Below are positions 48,322-59,600 of a stretch of DNA of 60,000 nt, piece by piece; the first letter of the stretch is position 1, and each line of letters starts with the position of its first letter. The notes beneath the pieces are model-generated. The model did no database searches, was not told the origin of the DNA, and saw only the letters and a program-made list of their open reading frames with translations. The DNA is from Takakia lepidozioides (lineage: Eukaryota; Streptophyta; Takakiopsida; Takakiales; Takakiaceae), in the NCBI GenBank assembly GCA_030704615.1, contig CM060734.1:58050042-58110041 (forward strand). Direction: 5' to 3'. The translations under genes were made by a program, and so were the position numbers.

Positions 48322-50416
48322 ACACTATGTAAGGCAGGACGGCTGAAAGAAGCTCTATATATTTTGAATAAAAAAGGCATTCAGGTCGACTCCAGTACTT
48401 ATATCAGTCTCTTGCAGGTGTGCATCAAGATGAATGACCTGGCAGCAGGAAAGCAGGTGCATGCCCACGTTATGCAAAGTGGATTCAAGCGAAACACTAT
48501 CATACTCAACACTCTTATCAACATGTATGGCAAGTGTGGGAGCATTGTGGATGCACGCCTAGTGTTTGACAAAATGCCTGAACGGACATTGTTTACATGG
48601 ACTATAATGATAGCAGGATATGCCAAGCATGGGTATGTGAGGGAGGCTTTTGAGATTTATGAGCAAATGCAACAGGAAGGAGTGACCCCCGACAGGGTGA
48701 TGTTCATTTGCATTCTTAATGCATGTGCCAGCAGAGAAGCCCTGGAGAAGGGTAAAGAGGTGCATGCTGCCATCATGGAAGCTGAAATTGTGTCATACAT
48801 TAATTTGGAGAATGCCCTTATTGACATGTATTCCAAATGTGGGAGTGTAAAGGATGCGCGTGAAGTGTTTGACAAGATGGCCAAACGAGATGTTGTCTCA
48901 TGGAGTGTGATGATTGCTGGATATGCCGAGAATGGGAGTGGTAGGGAGGCCTTTGGGATCTACAAGCGGATGCAAGGGGTAAGGGTGAAGCCCAACAAGG
49001 TGACATTTATTTGCATTCTCAATGCATGTGCAAGTCTGGGAGCCCTCGAAAAGGGCAAGCAGGTCCATGCTGACATCATCAAAGCTGGAATATCATCATA
49101 TATTAATTTGGAGAATACCCTTGTTGACATGTATGCCAAATGCGGGAGTGTGAAGGATGCGTGCAAAGTGTTTGACAATATGGCCCACCGAAATGTGGTC
49201 TCATGGAACGCCATGATCACAGGATATGCACAGCATGGGTATGGTAGGGAGGCTTTTGACGTCTATGAGCAAATGCAACAGGAAGGGGTGCCACCCAACA
49301 AGGTTACTTACATTTGCATTATGAATGCCTGTGCCAGCCTAGGAGCCCTTGAAAAAGGCAAAGAGGTCCATGCAGAGATCATTAAAGCTGAAATTGAGTC
49401 GTATGTTAATTTAGAGAATAGTTCATTGACATGTATGCAAAGTGTGGGAGCCTAAAGGATGCGCTTCAAGTGTTTGACAATATGGCTGAACGAGACGTTG
49501 TCTCATGGAGCTCGATTATCGCAGGATATGCTCAGCACGACCATGGTGATGAAGCCCTCCAATTATTTCAACAAATGCAGGATGAAGGCTTGAAGCCAAA
49601 TGACGTCACCTTTGTATCTATCCTGTCTGCCTGTAGTCATGCAGGTCTACTGCATGAAGGACGTCTATACTCTGACTCCATGACTCGAAATTTTGGCGTA
49701 ACACCTACAGTGGAGCATTTTGGCTGCATGGTGGACCTCCTTGGCCGTGCAGGGAAATTGGATGAGGCAGAGGAATTCATCAACAAAATGCCAACGGAAG
49801 CAACTGCTTCATTGTGGCGGGCCTTACTGAGCGCTTGCAGAATTCACGGGGATGTGGAACTAGCTGAACGTGCGGCAAAAGCCAGTTTGAAGTGGGGCTC
49901 CATAGCACCCCGCAGCTTATGTGTTGCTGTCAAATATCTATGCTGCTGCTGGAAGATGCAATGAGAGAGCAAAGGTGAGAAAATTGATGGAGGAGAGAGG
50001 TGTCAGAAAGGAGCCAGGGCACAGCTGCATTGAGGTTGACAACCAAGTGCATACATTTGTTTTAGAAGACATTTGGCACCCACAAACTGATGAAATCCAT
50101 GCTGAGCTGAAGACACTGACCAGACAGATGAAGTCTGCTGGGTTCATACCTGACACACGCTTTGTATTACATGATTTGGAGGAGCAAAAAGAGTCTTCTC
50201 TTTGCCACCACAGTGAGAAGCTGGCCATTGCTTTTGGGCTCATTAGAACTCCCCCACCTCTTGGAAGTGGTGAAATCGACTGGCATCCCGTACAACAACT
50301 GCTCGCCCCACAATCCTTGAGATAAACTTGGTGGCCGCGTGGCAATCACTGCACACCCGAAGATTCTTGATGATGTGGATTGGTGTTCCTCCTGTTCTTG
50401 TGGGGATTACTGTTGA
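48322..50416 (+). pseudogene. PLS-class DYW-type PPR protein gene, broken
   Basis: The frame opens without an ATG near the GRLKEAL motif (about 48340); the first in-frame ATG is 48432. Then come about a dozen alternating P, L and S repeats (TLINMYGKCGSIVDARLVFD; TWTIMIAGYAKHGYVREAFE; CILNACASREALEKGKEVHA), E and E+ motifs (ASLWRALLSACRIHGDVELA) and a DYW domain with the HSEKLAIAFGLI box. Such proteins edit C to U in organellar RNA, the DYW domain being the deaminase. Lesions: a frameshift near 49425 (SSLTC for the expected LIDMY), one near 49900 before AYVLLSNIYAAAG, an inversion of about 135 bp at about 50256-50390, and TGT for the final Trp codon (CSCGDYC). It cannot code for a working editing factor as it stands. 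Confidence 0.88.
50256..50390 (-). other. Inverted segment of the DYW domain
   Basis: The minus strand of this segment reads [37 protein letters not shown] and RFHHFQE, i.e. the part of the DYW domain that should follow [16 protein letters not shown]. Just beyond it, back on the plus strand, CSCGDYC and a stop (50393-50416) give the end of the domain. So the middle was flipped in place. CCCCAC near 50252 and GTGGGG near 50400 form short inverted repeats at the edges. Confidence 0.85.
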
Positions 50417-50804
50417 GAAAACTTCAACCTGGTGGACCCTGGGAGGTTGCGTACATGATCCAGCGCATCTGTAGGAAAGGGCTTGGCTTCAATCCCCATA
50501 AAGGTTGCAAGGAATTTTTGGTTCCACAATCTTCTTATATGAGATTCGTCAGTAATCATCCGACTGGTCTGTGGGATATGACCACAGATTCTTCCTCCCA
50601 GTCAGGTCATCAGGACCAGGATTTGTTTTCCTAATAATGTCCAGTTTGCAAACTGTTTATGAGCCTGTTAGGGTTACCTCTTAGGCAATGTACTTCGTTC
50701 CTGAAGAAGGTTGCAGTGAAAGGATTTTAGAGAATCCTTCAATAACTTTGTCCCATAGAGTGCAGAGGAAGTTGTCAATTTTCGAAGTTGCTTTCTGCAA
50801 CCAG

Positions 50805-53800
50805 CGCTAGTGGTGGATCCAGTTATGGTGGCCACAAGTGGTGATGAGCTAGGGGAGCCAGCTATTCTTGGTGCCCTTTGGTATGTTATGGCACAAGCTA
50901 TTGTATTTGTAAACGGTTTATTCTACTGAAGTCTTTCTGATAAGAGGTTCTGATAATTTTTCTCAGTTGACGTTTATCTGCTTGGCTAGGTTGTTCTAGT
51001 ATGTTTTCTCTTTCCTCGTGAAGAGACAGAGAGGTCAACTAAACCTTTATGTGATGAATGATTCTTCAGTTTGGATCATTATGTGGCTTCCTCTTTGTAG
51101 GGGCAAACTCTTTCCATTGGCAGACCTGGTGACCCCAAACATACCTGAGGCATCAGCCTTGCTTGGAGGAGAGTGTGTGAGAAATATCTCTGACATGTGC
51201 ACTGCTGCAGCTGTCATTCACCGCCTGGGGCCTCGGTTAGTTTTCCCTTCATCTTCTTGTGTTGCAGTACGTTTGCACCCACTGTAGGGAGGTGATGAAG
51301 TTGGAGGGGAGCACAAGGCTGTAGTCATAATTACTGTTAGTTGTTGTGTGATGCTTTCTATAGGGGTCCTCTATTTTTGCCGGATATATGGTCTATCTTT
51401 CCTATTGATTTTGCCTTTGAACTGTCTGGATTCTCCCTTACATGTACATGGATGTATAGATTGCAGTCAGGATCAAATTGGCAGTCTGTAGCAGACCAGA
51501 TAGTTATTGATTTGAATTAGCAATGGTTGGTGGCTGTTTGCTGTTACGTTTTGGTCAAGGGTGGGCATTTACCGGGTCCAGGCGACATTGTCGATGTTCT
51601 ATATGATGGTATTATCACTTTTGCTTCTAGAAACTCCTCTACAAAATTTTCTGGATGGCTGTTGAGTAGACCATTCTCATCCTGAAATAAATAGATATCT
51701 TGGTTATTGGATGGAGGCATTCCTGGCATAATGGGTTGTGGGACTTACATGTTGCAAATTTATGTTTTCTGCTAAGGGCTTATAGATGCACAAGCTCAAG
51801 AGATATTTATCCTACCTTCTCAGGCAGTTGGATTGGAGTACTTCTGCTTAGTGGGTAACCCAATATAGGGTTTCCAGTATAGTGTACAGTATCAAATCCT
51901 TGCCTTATTGAGGTCAGGCTTTTGTACCATTGATGAAGATTCTCTTGATGGACATATATGCAGGCAAGGAATGGCATGAGCTCCCTGGGCCCCGCATTGA
52001 GACGCGGAATACACATGGCACAGGCTGCACATTGGCATCTGCAATAGCGGCTGAACTAGCCAAAGGAAACCCTATGCTTCCTGCCGTTCTGGTATTTATT
52101 CGAAATATCATAATTTCATTTTATTGTTCCAGGCCTATGGATCCTGAGACATTTTGAGAAGAGAACAAGTGGCTAGTTGCATAGTGGCTCCTGTTGATGC
52201 CTTCTATGTTGCTTTTTGTATAGCAGAGAACATTATAAAAGTCAACTGAGAAGAAATGATCTTATGGGTCAGAAAAAAAGTGGAAACAAACTCAGATGGC
52301 AACCCAGTAATCAGCCACCACAACCATAACTAACTAGTCCATATCAAGTTATTCTCCAAGGTGGAAAGTTCACATAAATATGCTCTTGAGCCTCAATCTC
52401 TAGTCTCTCAGATTTTGAGTGCCCTCAGTGCATGTAGAGTACTTGTTTTGGAGAACAAGATGAAACCTTGAGTTGTTAAGGGATAATACTAGAGGGACCT
52501 TGACATCCATAGAACTTGATATGAGGAGGATAATCGAGATTGTGGGTAAGATGTGGATACCACTGGACTGAAAAGGGGAAATTGTGGTTGGTTGGTAATG
52601 TTGGTTACTGAAAAGCGTATGGAGATGACTAGGTAATATCTTTATAGATTGTACTCATAAGACGGTGTTTGCCGTAGGTAATATCTTTATAGAGATAAAG
52701 ATAAAGACTGTTTACCTTTCAAGAAATTTACAGAGCCTACTACTGCACGCCTAGCCCATCAAGGGGCTAATGGTCTTGATGAATGACTTTTTGTTCATGG
52801 ATGATGGGTATCAACGACAAGGTAAGGGTTGAACCAAGGAAGGTGGATCTGTTAATGGAAACATTGACAGGGGAAGTTAATCTCCTGTATGCAGTCACGG
52901 ATGTGGCAATGAACAAACGTTGGGGCCGTTCCACTCCAGATGCAGTTAGGGGGGCTATTGAAGGGGGGGCTACTATCATCCAAATCAGGTGCCATTTTGT
53001 TTATCCAATTTCTTTCTGCTCTCCAGGTATTTTCCTTCCTAGTGGTCTTGTAGGCTTATGGGGCTGTTGCTCATCTTCCTTGAAATAAGAGTTCCATAAG
53101 GTACACTGCAGATGCTGAAGGGCTTTGTAATACGTCATAGGCATTCTGTTATCTAATCATCAGTTCATCTGTCTTTATTTCCTCCTTTTGACATCTTTCC
53201 TTAAGCTATTAAGCAAGTGGGTACTTTTTGGGGGTGGAGGTTTTTTAGCATTCCAAAAATTAGATTACTACTGAAAGAAATGATGGATATGCAGAGAGAA
53301 GGAGGCCGAGACCGGCGAGTTTCTTCATGTTAGTTTCCATGCTCATATCAACTCATGTTCTTTCAAATTTAGTTTATGTTTCTTCTTTGTCATGATATGT
53401 TTAATCCATTGCTTCTGTTTGCAAACAATGAACGGCACAGGTACAGATAGATGAGAGGGGACTGAGTTGGAGAGCACAGGTAGATGGAGACATTTGTGAT
53501 TGGACAGATCCATCTTTTTGCTTCAGTGTAGGCTTGAGGGCTTAATCCCTGGATAGAGGTCCAGATTCATCTAAGAGGGCGGAATTTCACACACAAGATT
53601 ACGTCTAATTCCCTGTGGATACTATTGCTTTGAGCACACCAGGGTAGGAAACTGATCCCAAATGCAGGTTACGCTTTGTGAGAAGGCCACAGGGAAACGT
53701 GCTTTGTCAGAGTACTTTTGCACATCCAAGATCCATTGGGTCAGAGGGTTGCTTGTGTGACCAATGAAGTGCTGGCACTGACATCGTGCTAGAGAACGTG

Positions 53801-54092
53801 ACGTGCATTCCAGCATTAATACACAGTGTGACACTTGAAAGGGGGTGGCTGTTGTCTCGGCGTTGTTTGACCAGTCTGATGCAAGGAGGCGACACACAAT
53901 TTGCGGGAACTTTTGGTGAATACTCTTGATGGCTCAATTTCCTTCAGATCTTGAAGGATGCTGGTTTCCTCTTCGTTCTATTCAGAGAGCCAAGGAGAGA
54001 TGGAGCTCAATGTGGATCGTGACAGATCTGGCATAGCATGTTGAGGTTTTCATCTCATTTCCCTTGAAAAGGTGACAGTGCCCACCAAGTTG
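50805..54092 (+). pseudogene. Truncated direct duplicate of TH1 (exons 4 to 10 with introns)
   Basis: It is near-identical to 29302-33432, introns included, so it was copied as DNA. Copies of exon 4 (50805-50880), 5 (51101-51235), 6 (51544-51608), 7 (51964-52091), 9 (53295-53328) and parts of 8 and 10 are present. Lesions: the exon 6 acceptor ACAG is now GCTG; about 425 bp are deleted across the exon 8 start; about 530 bp are deleted removing most of exon 10 (join near 53838); an indel (GTCTGATGCAAGG) follows. Both the ThiD start and most of ThiE are missing. The left break coincides with the exon 4 acceptor CAG|CGCTAG. Confidence 0.93.
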
Positions 54093-55181
54093 CCGACGTC
54101 GTGATGGTGGTCGAGTCCTATCATGTCCAAATGCATTTGCTCAGTGGCCTGCAAGTAATCCGTTCTTGCCAGCGTTGGCCATCCTGGACTCAGCTGCCAA
54201 GTACCCCAACAGATTCAGTTAAGTGAGTGGAGAATGGAGTCCCATCAAGATGATGCATACTGGGGTCAACTGTTCAATATCGAGTACTCAGATTCTTTGA
54301 ATATTTCCCAGAAAATGTTGCTCAACAAATTCTGCCTCCCAAAACTCACAGATAAGTTAAGACAAATCCAAACAATGCATCGGGCATGAAAAGAAGATGA
54401 TGAACCAGTTTTCCGGATTTGGAGATCTATGAAGTTTCGATCTTTGGAAATCAGACAGAAAAACCATGTGCTGCCTGGAGGTTATAAAGCTCGAATTTTT
54501 CGTCTTTTTTCGTTGTCATAAGCAGCTGTTTGGGGCTCTTCCTAGCTCGTTTGGGGATGTTTTGGGCTGCTTGTCCAGAGCCGGGCTAGAAGAGAAAGAA
54601 TTCTTGTTTCCTGCTTTCTTAAGCTCTTTGAGCTTTCTGTGGACGTTATAAATTTCTTTCCTTTTCTTTCTCTGAAGATCTCTCTCTCCCTCCCCCTTGC
54701 TCTATAATTTTTACTTCCTGCTCTCTTTGGGCGTCCCAAGTTTGTTACTTCTTATTGTTTCTCTCTTTCTCCAACCGACTCCGTCAGAGCTTCAGATTCA
54801 GACTTTCTCCAGAGGCCGCCCCTGGGTGGGCTTCAAATGAACTTAGACTCGCCTTTCTCTTTCATCATGAGGCTTGTATCCTTAAGTTACCTAATACTCT
54901 CTGCAATGCTCCCCTCCCATTCCAATGAGTCGTCTATAGGATATTGATTTTTTTTTAAATAAAAGGGAAATTTCTAGTTAAAATCAAAATTATGTCTAGT
55001 TGTATTATGTTAGAAGTCTATTCATAAAATATAAATAAAATACTGCCCCAAATCCTCTCTTCTTTCTGGTTTTTTCTTAAGAAAATAAAGGAGCTTTATA
55101 GCCCTTGGAGTATTTCAAAAAAAGAAAGGGGGTGATTAGTTGATGGTAAACTAACTAGTTAACATGGCTGATAAGTAAGTA
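54093..55181. other. Intergenic stretch without a supported gene
   Basis: Contains a CT-rich run near 54650-54710. No conserved frame was seen. Confidence 0.5.
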
Positions 55182-55929
55182 GTAAATACCAGTGTTGGTC
55201 TGGTATCAACATTTTTTGATACCAGGACTGGTCCTGGTATATAGGTGGCTCTCAACATGACATACCAAGGGAACACTGGTACCAGGGATATTTTTCAAGT
55301 TACATACCAGTCTGGTATGGATACTGAGAAATTTTTAATCACCTATGCAATGGTATCAATACAAATCTGCTCAAGAAATACCAACTGGTATACATACTGG
55401 GGATTTGATATCAACATAAAACTTAAAAAACACTTGTTGAGTGTATTATACATGAACAGCAAAACTGCACATGGAAATGATCTCATTGCCACGGACTGCA
55501 AACTGCATATCATACTAAATTATTGCTAATCAATGTTGCATGCACGTTTGCTCTCAAGGCCAATTTGTGGGCTTAAAATTCTTCATGCATGAGCAATTTG
55601 GTTTGAGACACCCCAAGTGGACCTGAGAACTGTCCACCAACACTAAGCTGCGAAGTGACCGCCATAACATACTTTCCTACTTCCCGTCAACAAGAGTTGA
55701 TACCAGTCGAAATATGGTTGCGATACGATTGCAACGAGCATCAATACTAAACCCTAGCCGTCAACACCAGACTGGTATGGTATTCTCTAACCCTACGCCA
55801 AGCCAGGCAATGGTATCACCCTGACTATGTAGAATGTAGGACGAGGCTGGTCTGGTCCCTGATACCAGGGTTGATATCAGGGTTGATACTCTGGTCTGAT
55901 ACCCATACCAGACCAACACTGGTAAATAC
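55182..55929. mobile_element. Non-autonomous hAT-type element with 8-bp target duplication
   Basis: The element is 55190-55921 (732 bp). The termini are perfect inverted repeats for 17 bp, CAGTGTTGGTCTGGTAT, and both sides carry the direct repeat GTAAATAC (55182-55189 and 55922-55929). An 8-bp duplication together with a CAGNGNTGG-type end is the hAT signature. The interior has no transposase but many GGTAT/ATACC and CCAG/CTGG motifs, dense in the end regions, as expected for subterminal transposase sites. Confidence 0.92.
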
Positions 55930-56572
55930 TGGGATACGGTTCAGTAAGTAAGTGTCGTCTGTCAGGGTACCGTCTGAAGGAATATAAGAAGGTGGCAGTA
56001 ACTATTTTCAAACCCTAACTGCGCTTGGGTTCGGCGGCCAGGCTGCTGCTAACTAGAGATGGATGGATGACTCGCTGTAAGTCTCTGAACGATGAACGTA
56101 TGGATGGAGATCAGTTATATTTAGATTTTTAGGCTTCAACGTAAACCATTCATTCATTGAACTAGGCATCCAATATTTTTCTTTTTCTTTTTCTTTTTTC
56201 TGTTTCTGTTTTCTATTTAGGTGATTTCAATTTTAAGACATCCAAGCTTCTTTTTTGTTTTTCTGGAAAATTGTACAACCATTTCGAGCACGAACGTGTG
56301 AGTTAGTCTGAATCTGAACCACTGATTGAATTGAATCTCTTGTAGTTGAAGTTTGTTTAGAATTGATCTGTGACCTAATTTCAATTTCTTTAATCTCAAG
56401 TTTGACTAAGGACGACGGGATAGGTAATAATTAGGCAAACCCAATATTCACTGAATCTGTGGACACTTTCTTTTTCTTTTATTAAGAAAAGAAAAGTCTG
56501 TGGACACTATTATAGTGCACAGCAACCGCTATGTTTATCAGCATGTTGTTTAAGGCCTTGGCCTTGAGTCAC

Positions 56573-56580
56573 TATATAAA
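56573..56580 (+). promoter_or_regulatory. TATA box of the Gly/Pro-rich protein gene
   Basis: TATATAAA lies 126 bp before the ATG at 56706, fitting a start site near 56605 and a leader of about 100 bp. Confidence 0.7.
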
Positions 56581-56705
56581 CTAAGTTTTGGAGCGGCTTA
56601 CCAATAGCTTGTGTGTGCGTCTGCATGAGCTTGCTATAGATTTGGGAAAGAAGGAGAGGTCTAGGTCCTTTAGTCTAGGTCCAACTAAAGGATTGATTGC
56701 TTGCA

Positions 56706-57923
56706 ATGAAGACTGTGCAACGAATTCATACGGTGTCTTTCCTCTTGTTTTTTATTTTCTTAGTAGGGAGTCTGCAAGCTGATTGTCGTAGAACGCCTGG
56801 TATTGGTATTGTTGATAGTAAAGCTCGTCCTTGCGATTTGGAGAGTGGAAGTGTAGGGGATGGGAACAAGCATGATTCAGAGAGTGTAGTGGTGGGTGGC
56901 ACTAGCAGTAAAGCTCATCGTTTCGATTTGGAGAGTGAAAGTGAAGGTATTGGGAACAAGCATGATTTAGAGGGTGTAGTGCTAGGTGATTTGTACCTCA
57001 ACAACAAACCTAGTGTTCATAGTCCTTTGAGTAGTTTTGGGCCTTCTATTGGTCATGATCTTGGAGCCCTAGCAAGTCCTCTAGGGCCCAATGGTGATGG
57101 TTCTCAGAGTAGAAATCCAAGTGATGAAGGCATTCATGATGGAGGTGGAGAAGTGGATGCGTCTCTACATCCTCATGTGAGAGCCGACCTTTCAAATGGA
57201 GATGATATCGGAGGACACAAGCAAGGTGATCATTCAATGGAACTACCTACTGGCAATAATCTCAATATTACTAGTGAAAAACGTCCAGTCCGTCCTCCTC
57301 CTCCTCCATTTGGAGGTTTTGGACCATTCGGACCTAGTGATCCCGGCTCATTTCCAAGGGGCGGTCCAGGATTTCCCGGTGGGCCTCCTCCTCCTCAAGA
57401 AGCTATGGCATGGGCAAGTGGGTATGGTAATCTGAAGTACTTCGATGCTAAACATCCATTTTGGCATCTTCCTCCGTTTGGAAGTTATGGACATTTTGGA
57501 GGTGATCCATTTTTGTTTCCCGGCGGCAGCGGTCCAGGATTTCCCAGTGGTGGCTTTCCAGGATATCCCAATGGTGGCTTTGCAGGATATCCCAGTGGTG
57601 GCGTTCCAGGATTTCCCAATGTGAATCTGAAGTACTTCGACGTTAAACATCCATTCTGGCATCCTCCTCCGTTTGGAAGTTATGGACCTTTCGGAGGCGA
57701 TCCCTTTTTGTTTCCCGGCGGCAGCGGTCCAGGATTACCCAGTGGTGGCTTTACAGGATATCCCAATGGTGGCTTTCCAGGATTTTCCGGTGGTGGCGTT
57801 CCAGGATTTCCCGGTGGCAATGGTGTTCTTGAATTTCCCAATGTGCCTCCTTCACGAGCTCTGACATGTGCAAATATTGGTACTTATGATAATGAGGTTT
57901 ATTGCGTTACTAAACATCCATAG
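56706..57923 (+). CDS. Secreted Gly/Pro-rich repeat protein
   Basis: A single-exon ORF of 405 codons. MKTVQRIHTVSFLLFF and FLVGSLQA form a signal peptide with likely cleavage before DCRRTP. Residues 30-190 are acidic and hydrophilic with a duplicated module (KARPCDLESGSVGDGNKHD / KAHRFDLESESEGIGNKHD). Residues 195-390 are Gly/Pro/Phe rich with two copies of a unit of about 65 residues: NLKYFDAKHPFWHLPPFGS, FGGDPFLFPGGSGPG and then GGFPGYPNGG-type pentads. A likely role in the cell wall or extracellular matrix is inferred from composition. At the end a third unit begins (YCVTKHP) but meets TAG where Phe is expected; the sequence after the stop still reads YHSPQLETMAWASGHGYP, so the ORF may be shortened. 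The start was chosen for the signal peptide and the TATA box upstream. Confidence 0.8.
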   Translation: MKTVQRIHTVSFLLFFIFLVGSLQADCRRTPGIGIVDSKARPCDLESGSVGDGNKHDSESVVVGGTSSKAHRFDLESESEGIGNKHDLEGVVLGDLYLNNKPSVHSPLSSFGPSIGHDLGALASPLGPNGDGSQSRNPSDEGIHDGGGEVDASLHPHVRADLSNGDDIGGHKQGDHSMELPTGNNLNITSEKRPVRPPPPPFGGFGPFGPSDPGSFPRGGPGFPGGPPPPQEAMAWASGYGNLKYFDAKHPFWHLPPFGSYGHFGGDPFLFPGGSGPGFPSGGFPGYPNGGFAGYPSGGVPGFPNVNLKYFDVKHPFWHPPPFGSYGPFGGDPFLFPGGSGPGLPSGGFTGYPNGGFPGFSGGGVPGFPGGNGVLEFPNVPPSRALTCANIGTYDNEVYCVTKHP

Positions 57924-59500
57924 TACCATTCTCCTCAGTTAGAAACTATGGCATGGGCAAGTGGTCATGGTTATCCATGATTTCCAGCAGAAGGACAAGG
58001 ATGGATTGCATATCAGACCCTTCAAGGCTGCAAGATTGCCTAGTCACAAAAGTGTAGCTAGCTGAAACATATGAGGTTTTTTTTTATCTTGTATGTCAGC
58101 CATTGCATTTGAGTAAATCAATTCTTTCCCCACAGTCACTGTAGTATGATTGTTGACAATGGTCACAGGTCTGGATCACTTGTTTAACTAAACTTCTACT
58201 TGAGAATGTGCAGAGGATGAAGCATGATTGATTAGTGAGTTTGCCCACAAAGTTACTTTGCATAGAAGGCCCTTTAATGTCAGTAGCTTGACTTTGGCGG
58301 GAAGGCAGTGCCACTGGATCTTTATCTTCACCCCTTTTCAACACCAAGTTCAGTAACCTGGGCAGCGCCAGAGGATGGGCCCATCCTACTTTTCAACAGA
58401 AATGTATGGCATGTTTGGCAAGCAACCAACTTGCTTGACTCCCACTGATGACAATGGAAGAGAGTCCGCATCCACGTCAGTTTCACCGACCCCTGTTTTC
58501 AGATCTATTGCAACAATTTTACAGATGAGAGTAAGAAGTAGCAGTGAGGAAAAGAGTTGCACCTCTGATTGTAATCTAGGTCTGGCGTTTTCATCATCTC
58601 TATTTGAATTAAGGTTGAGAGTATTAGGGTAGTTGGGGTGTTACGGCCACAATTTCTCTTGCAGGGGTTGGTGGAGTAGGCTTCATCACCACGGAGGGCC
58701 TCACTGTCCCACGCACACAACTCCCGCAATCGTCAGCGCACGTCTGAAGTCACAGACATTGCAAAAAGATGGTGCCACACTAGAGAAGAACAACTAGGAA
58801 TAGTTCATCTGATTGCCCCACTGCTTGGTCAGACAAAGGGAGCACAAAGATGCCAGGCACAGATACTCTGTGAAAGGACGGATACCATGGTGTTACAACG
58901 GGCGACTTCATCGCAGCTAGTCCATACCGCGTTGATGTCACAGGCACTACACTGTCCGCATCCCCACTGCAAATGAGACAACTCGAGTTACACAAAATCC
59001 TCTTCGATCATGATCTCTCTCCCTCGATTCAGCTTATAAGACCCGACAGTTAAATTTCAGCTCAACTTTGACAGCTATCTATCCCCTGTCTAAGAAAATC
59101 TCTCCCATGCAAATACTAGATGGGTGTATGACTTGAGATGATTTTGCAATTCTCCAGCAGAACCTAAGCTTGCAGCAAACAGTAACGACAATTCAGTTTG
59201 CCAGACCTATTCTCTGCAAACAGAGCAATGTAGAAAATATTGCTTCATATAACCTCCAGTAACACTTTCTCAAACCATTTGACAGCCGGAAGATTCAAGC
59301 ACCTGTAAACCCATATCCTTAAGTCTGCAGCAATGAGGTCCCAGTATGTGGGAAGCATTGAAAATTCCGAATCTGTCCAGTTGAGTATATTACTGTGACA
59401 CAGCACCAACCACATGAAATACTGGTTAGACCCAATCACTGCTAAATTGAAGTATTGAATTGTGCACTTCAAATATCCAAACTCACACATCATTTTCATT
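57924..59500. other. Downstream region without a supported gene
   Basis: The first 60 bp are the decayed third repeat of the Gly/Pro-rich protein. The minus-strand frame at 58096-58347 contains CDHCQQSYYSDCGE but no known domain; I do not call it a gene. Confidence 0.45.
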
Positions 59501-59502
59501 TA

Positions 59503-59600
59503 CCCATAGGTAGCTCAGTTGGATGGGGCACTGAGTGCCACCCAGGTGATGATACTGTGTTCAATTGCAAGTTGCGTCCCCAATTGCAAGTTGTAGTATG
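59503..59600 (+). mobile_element. tRNA-derived SINE-like element 3
   Basis: GGTAGCTCAGTTGGATGGGG is a strong tRNA A box. A diverged B box (TGTTCAATTGCAAG) follows at the right distance, and part of it (CAATTGCAAGTTG) is doubled. The acceptor stem does not pair, so it is not a working tRNA. The rest of the window to 60000 shows no gene. Confidence 0.55.

Noticed and set aside
50393-50416. CSCGDYC ending read as an intact DYW end
   Set aside because: The last residue is Cys not Trp and the preceding 135 bp are inverted, so it is only a remnant that helps place the inversion edge.
51544-51729. Minus-strand ORFs shared by TH1 and its duplicate
   Set aside because: Present in both copies only because the DNA is duplicated; they overlap TH1 exon 6 and intron sequence and lack motifs.
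55245-55529. 94-codon ORF inside the hAT element
   Set aside because: No transposase motif; it translates the GGTAT/ATACC repeats.
59503-59600. A working tRNA gene
   Set aside because: The A box is good but the arms do not pair and the B box is diverged; SINE fits better.
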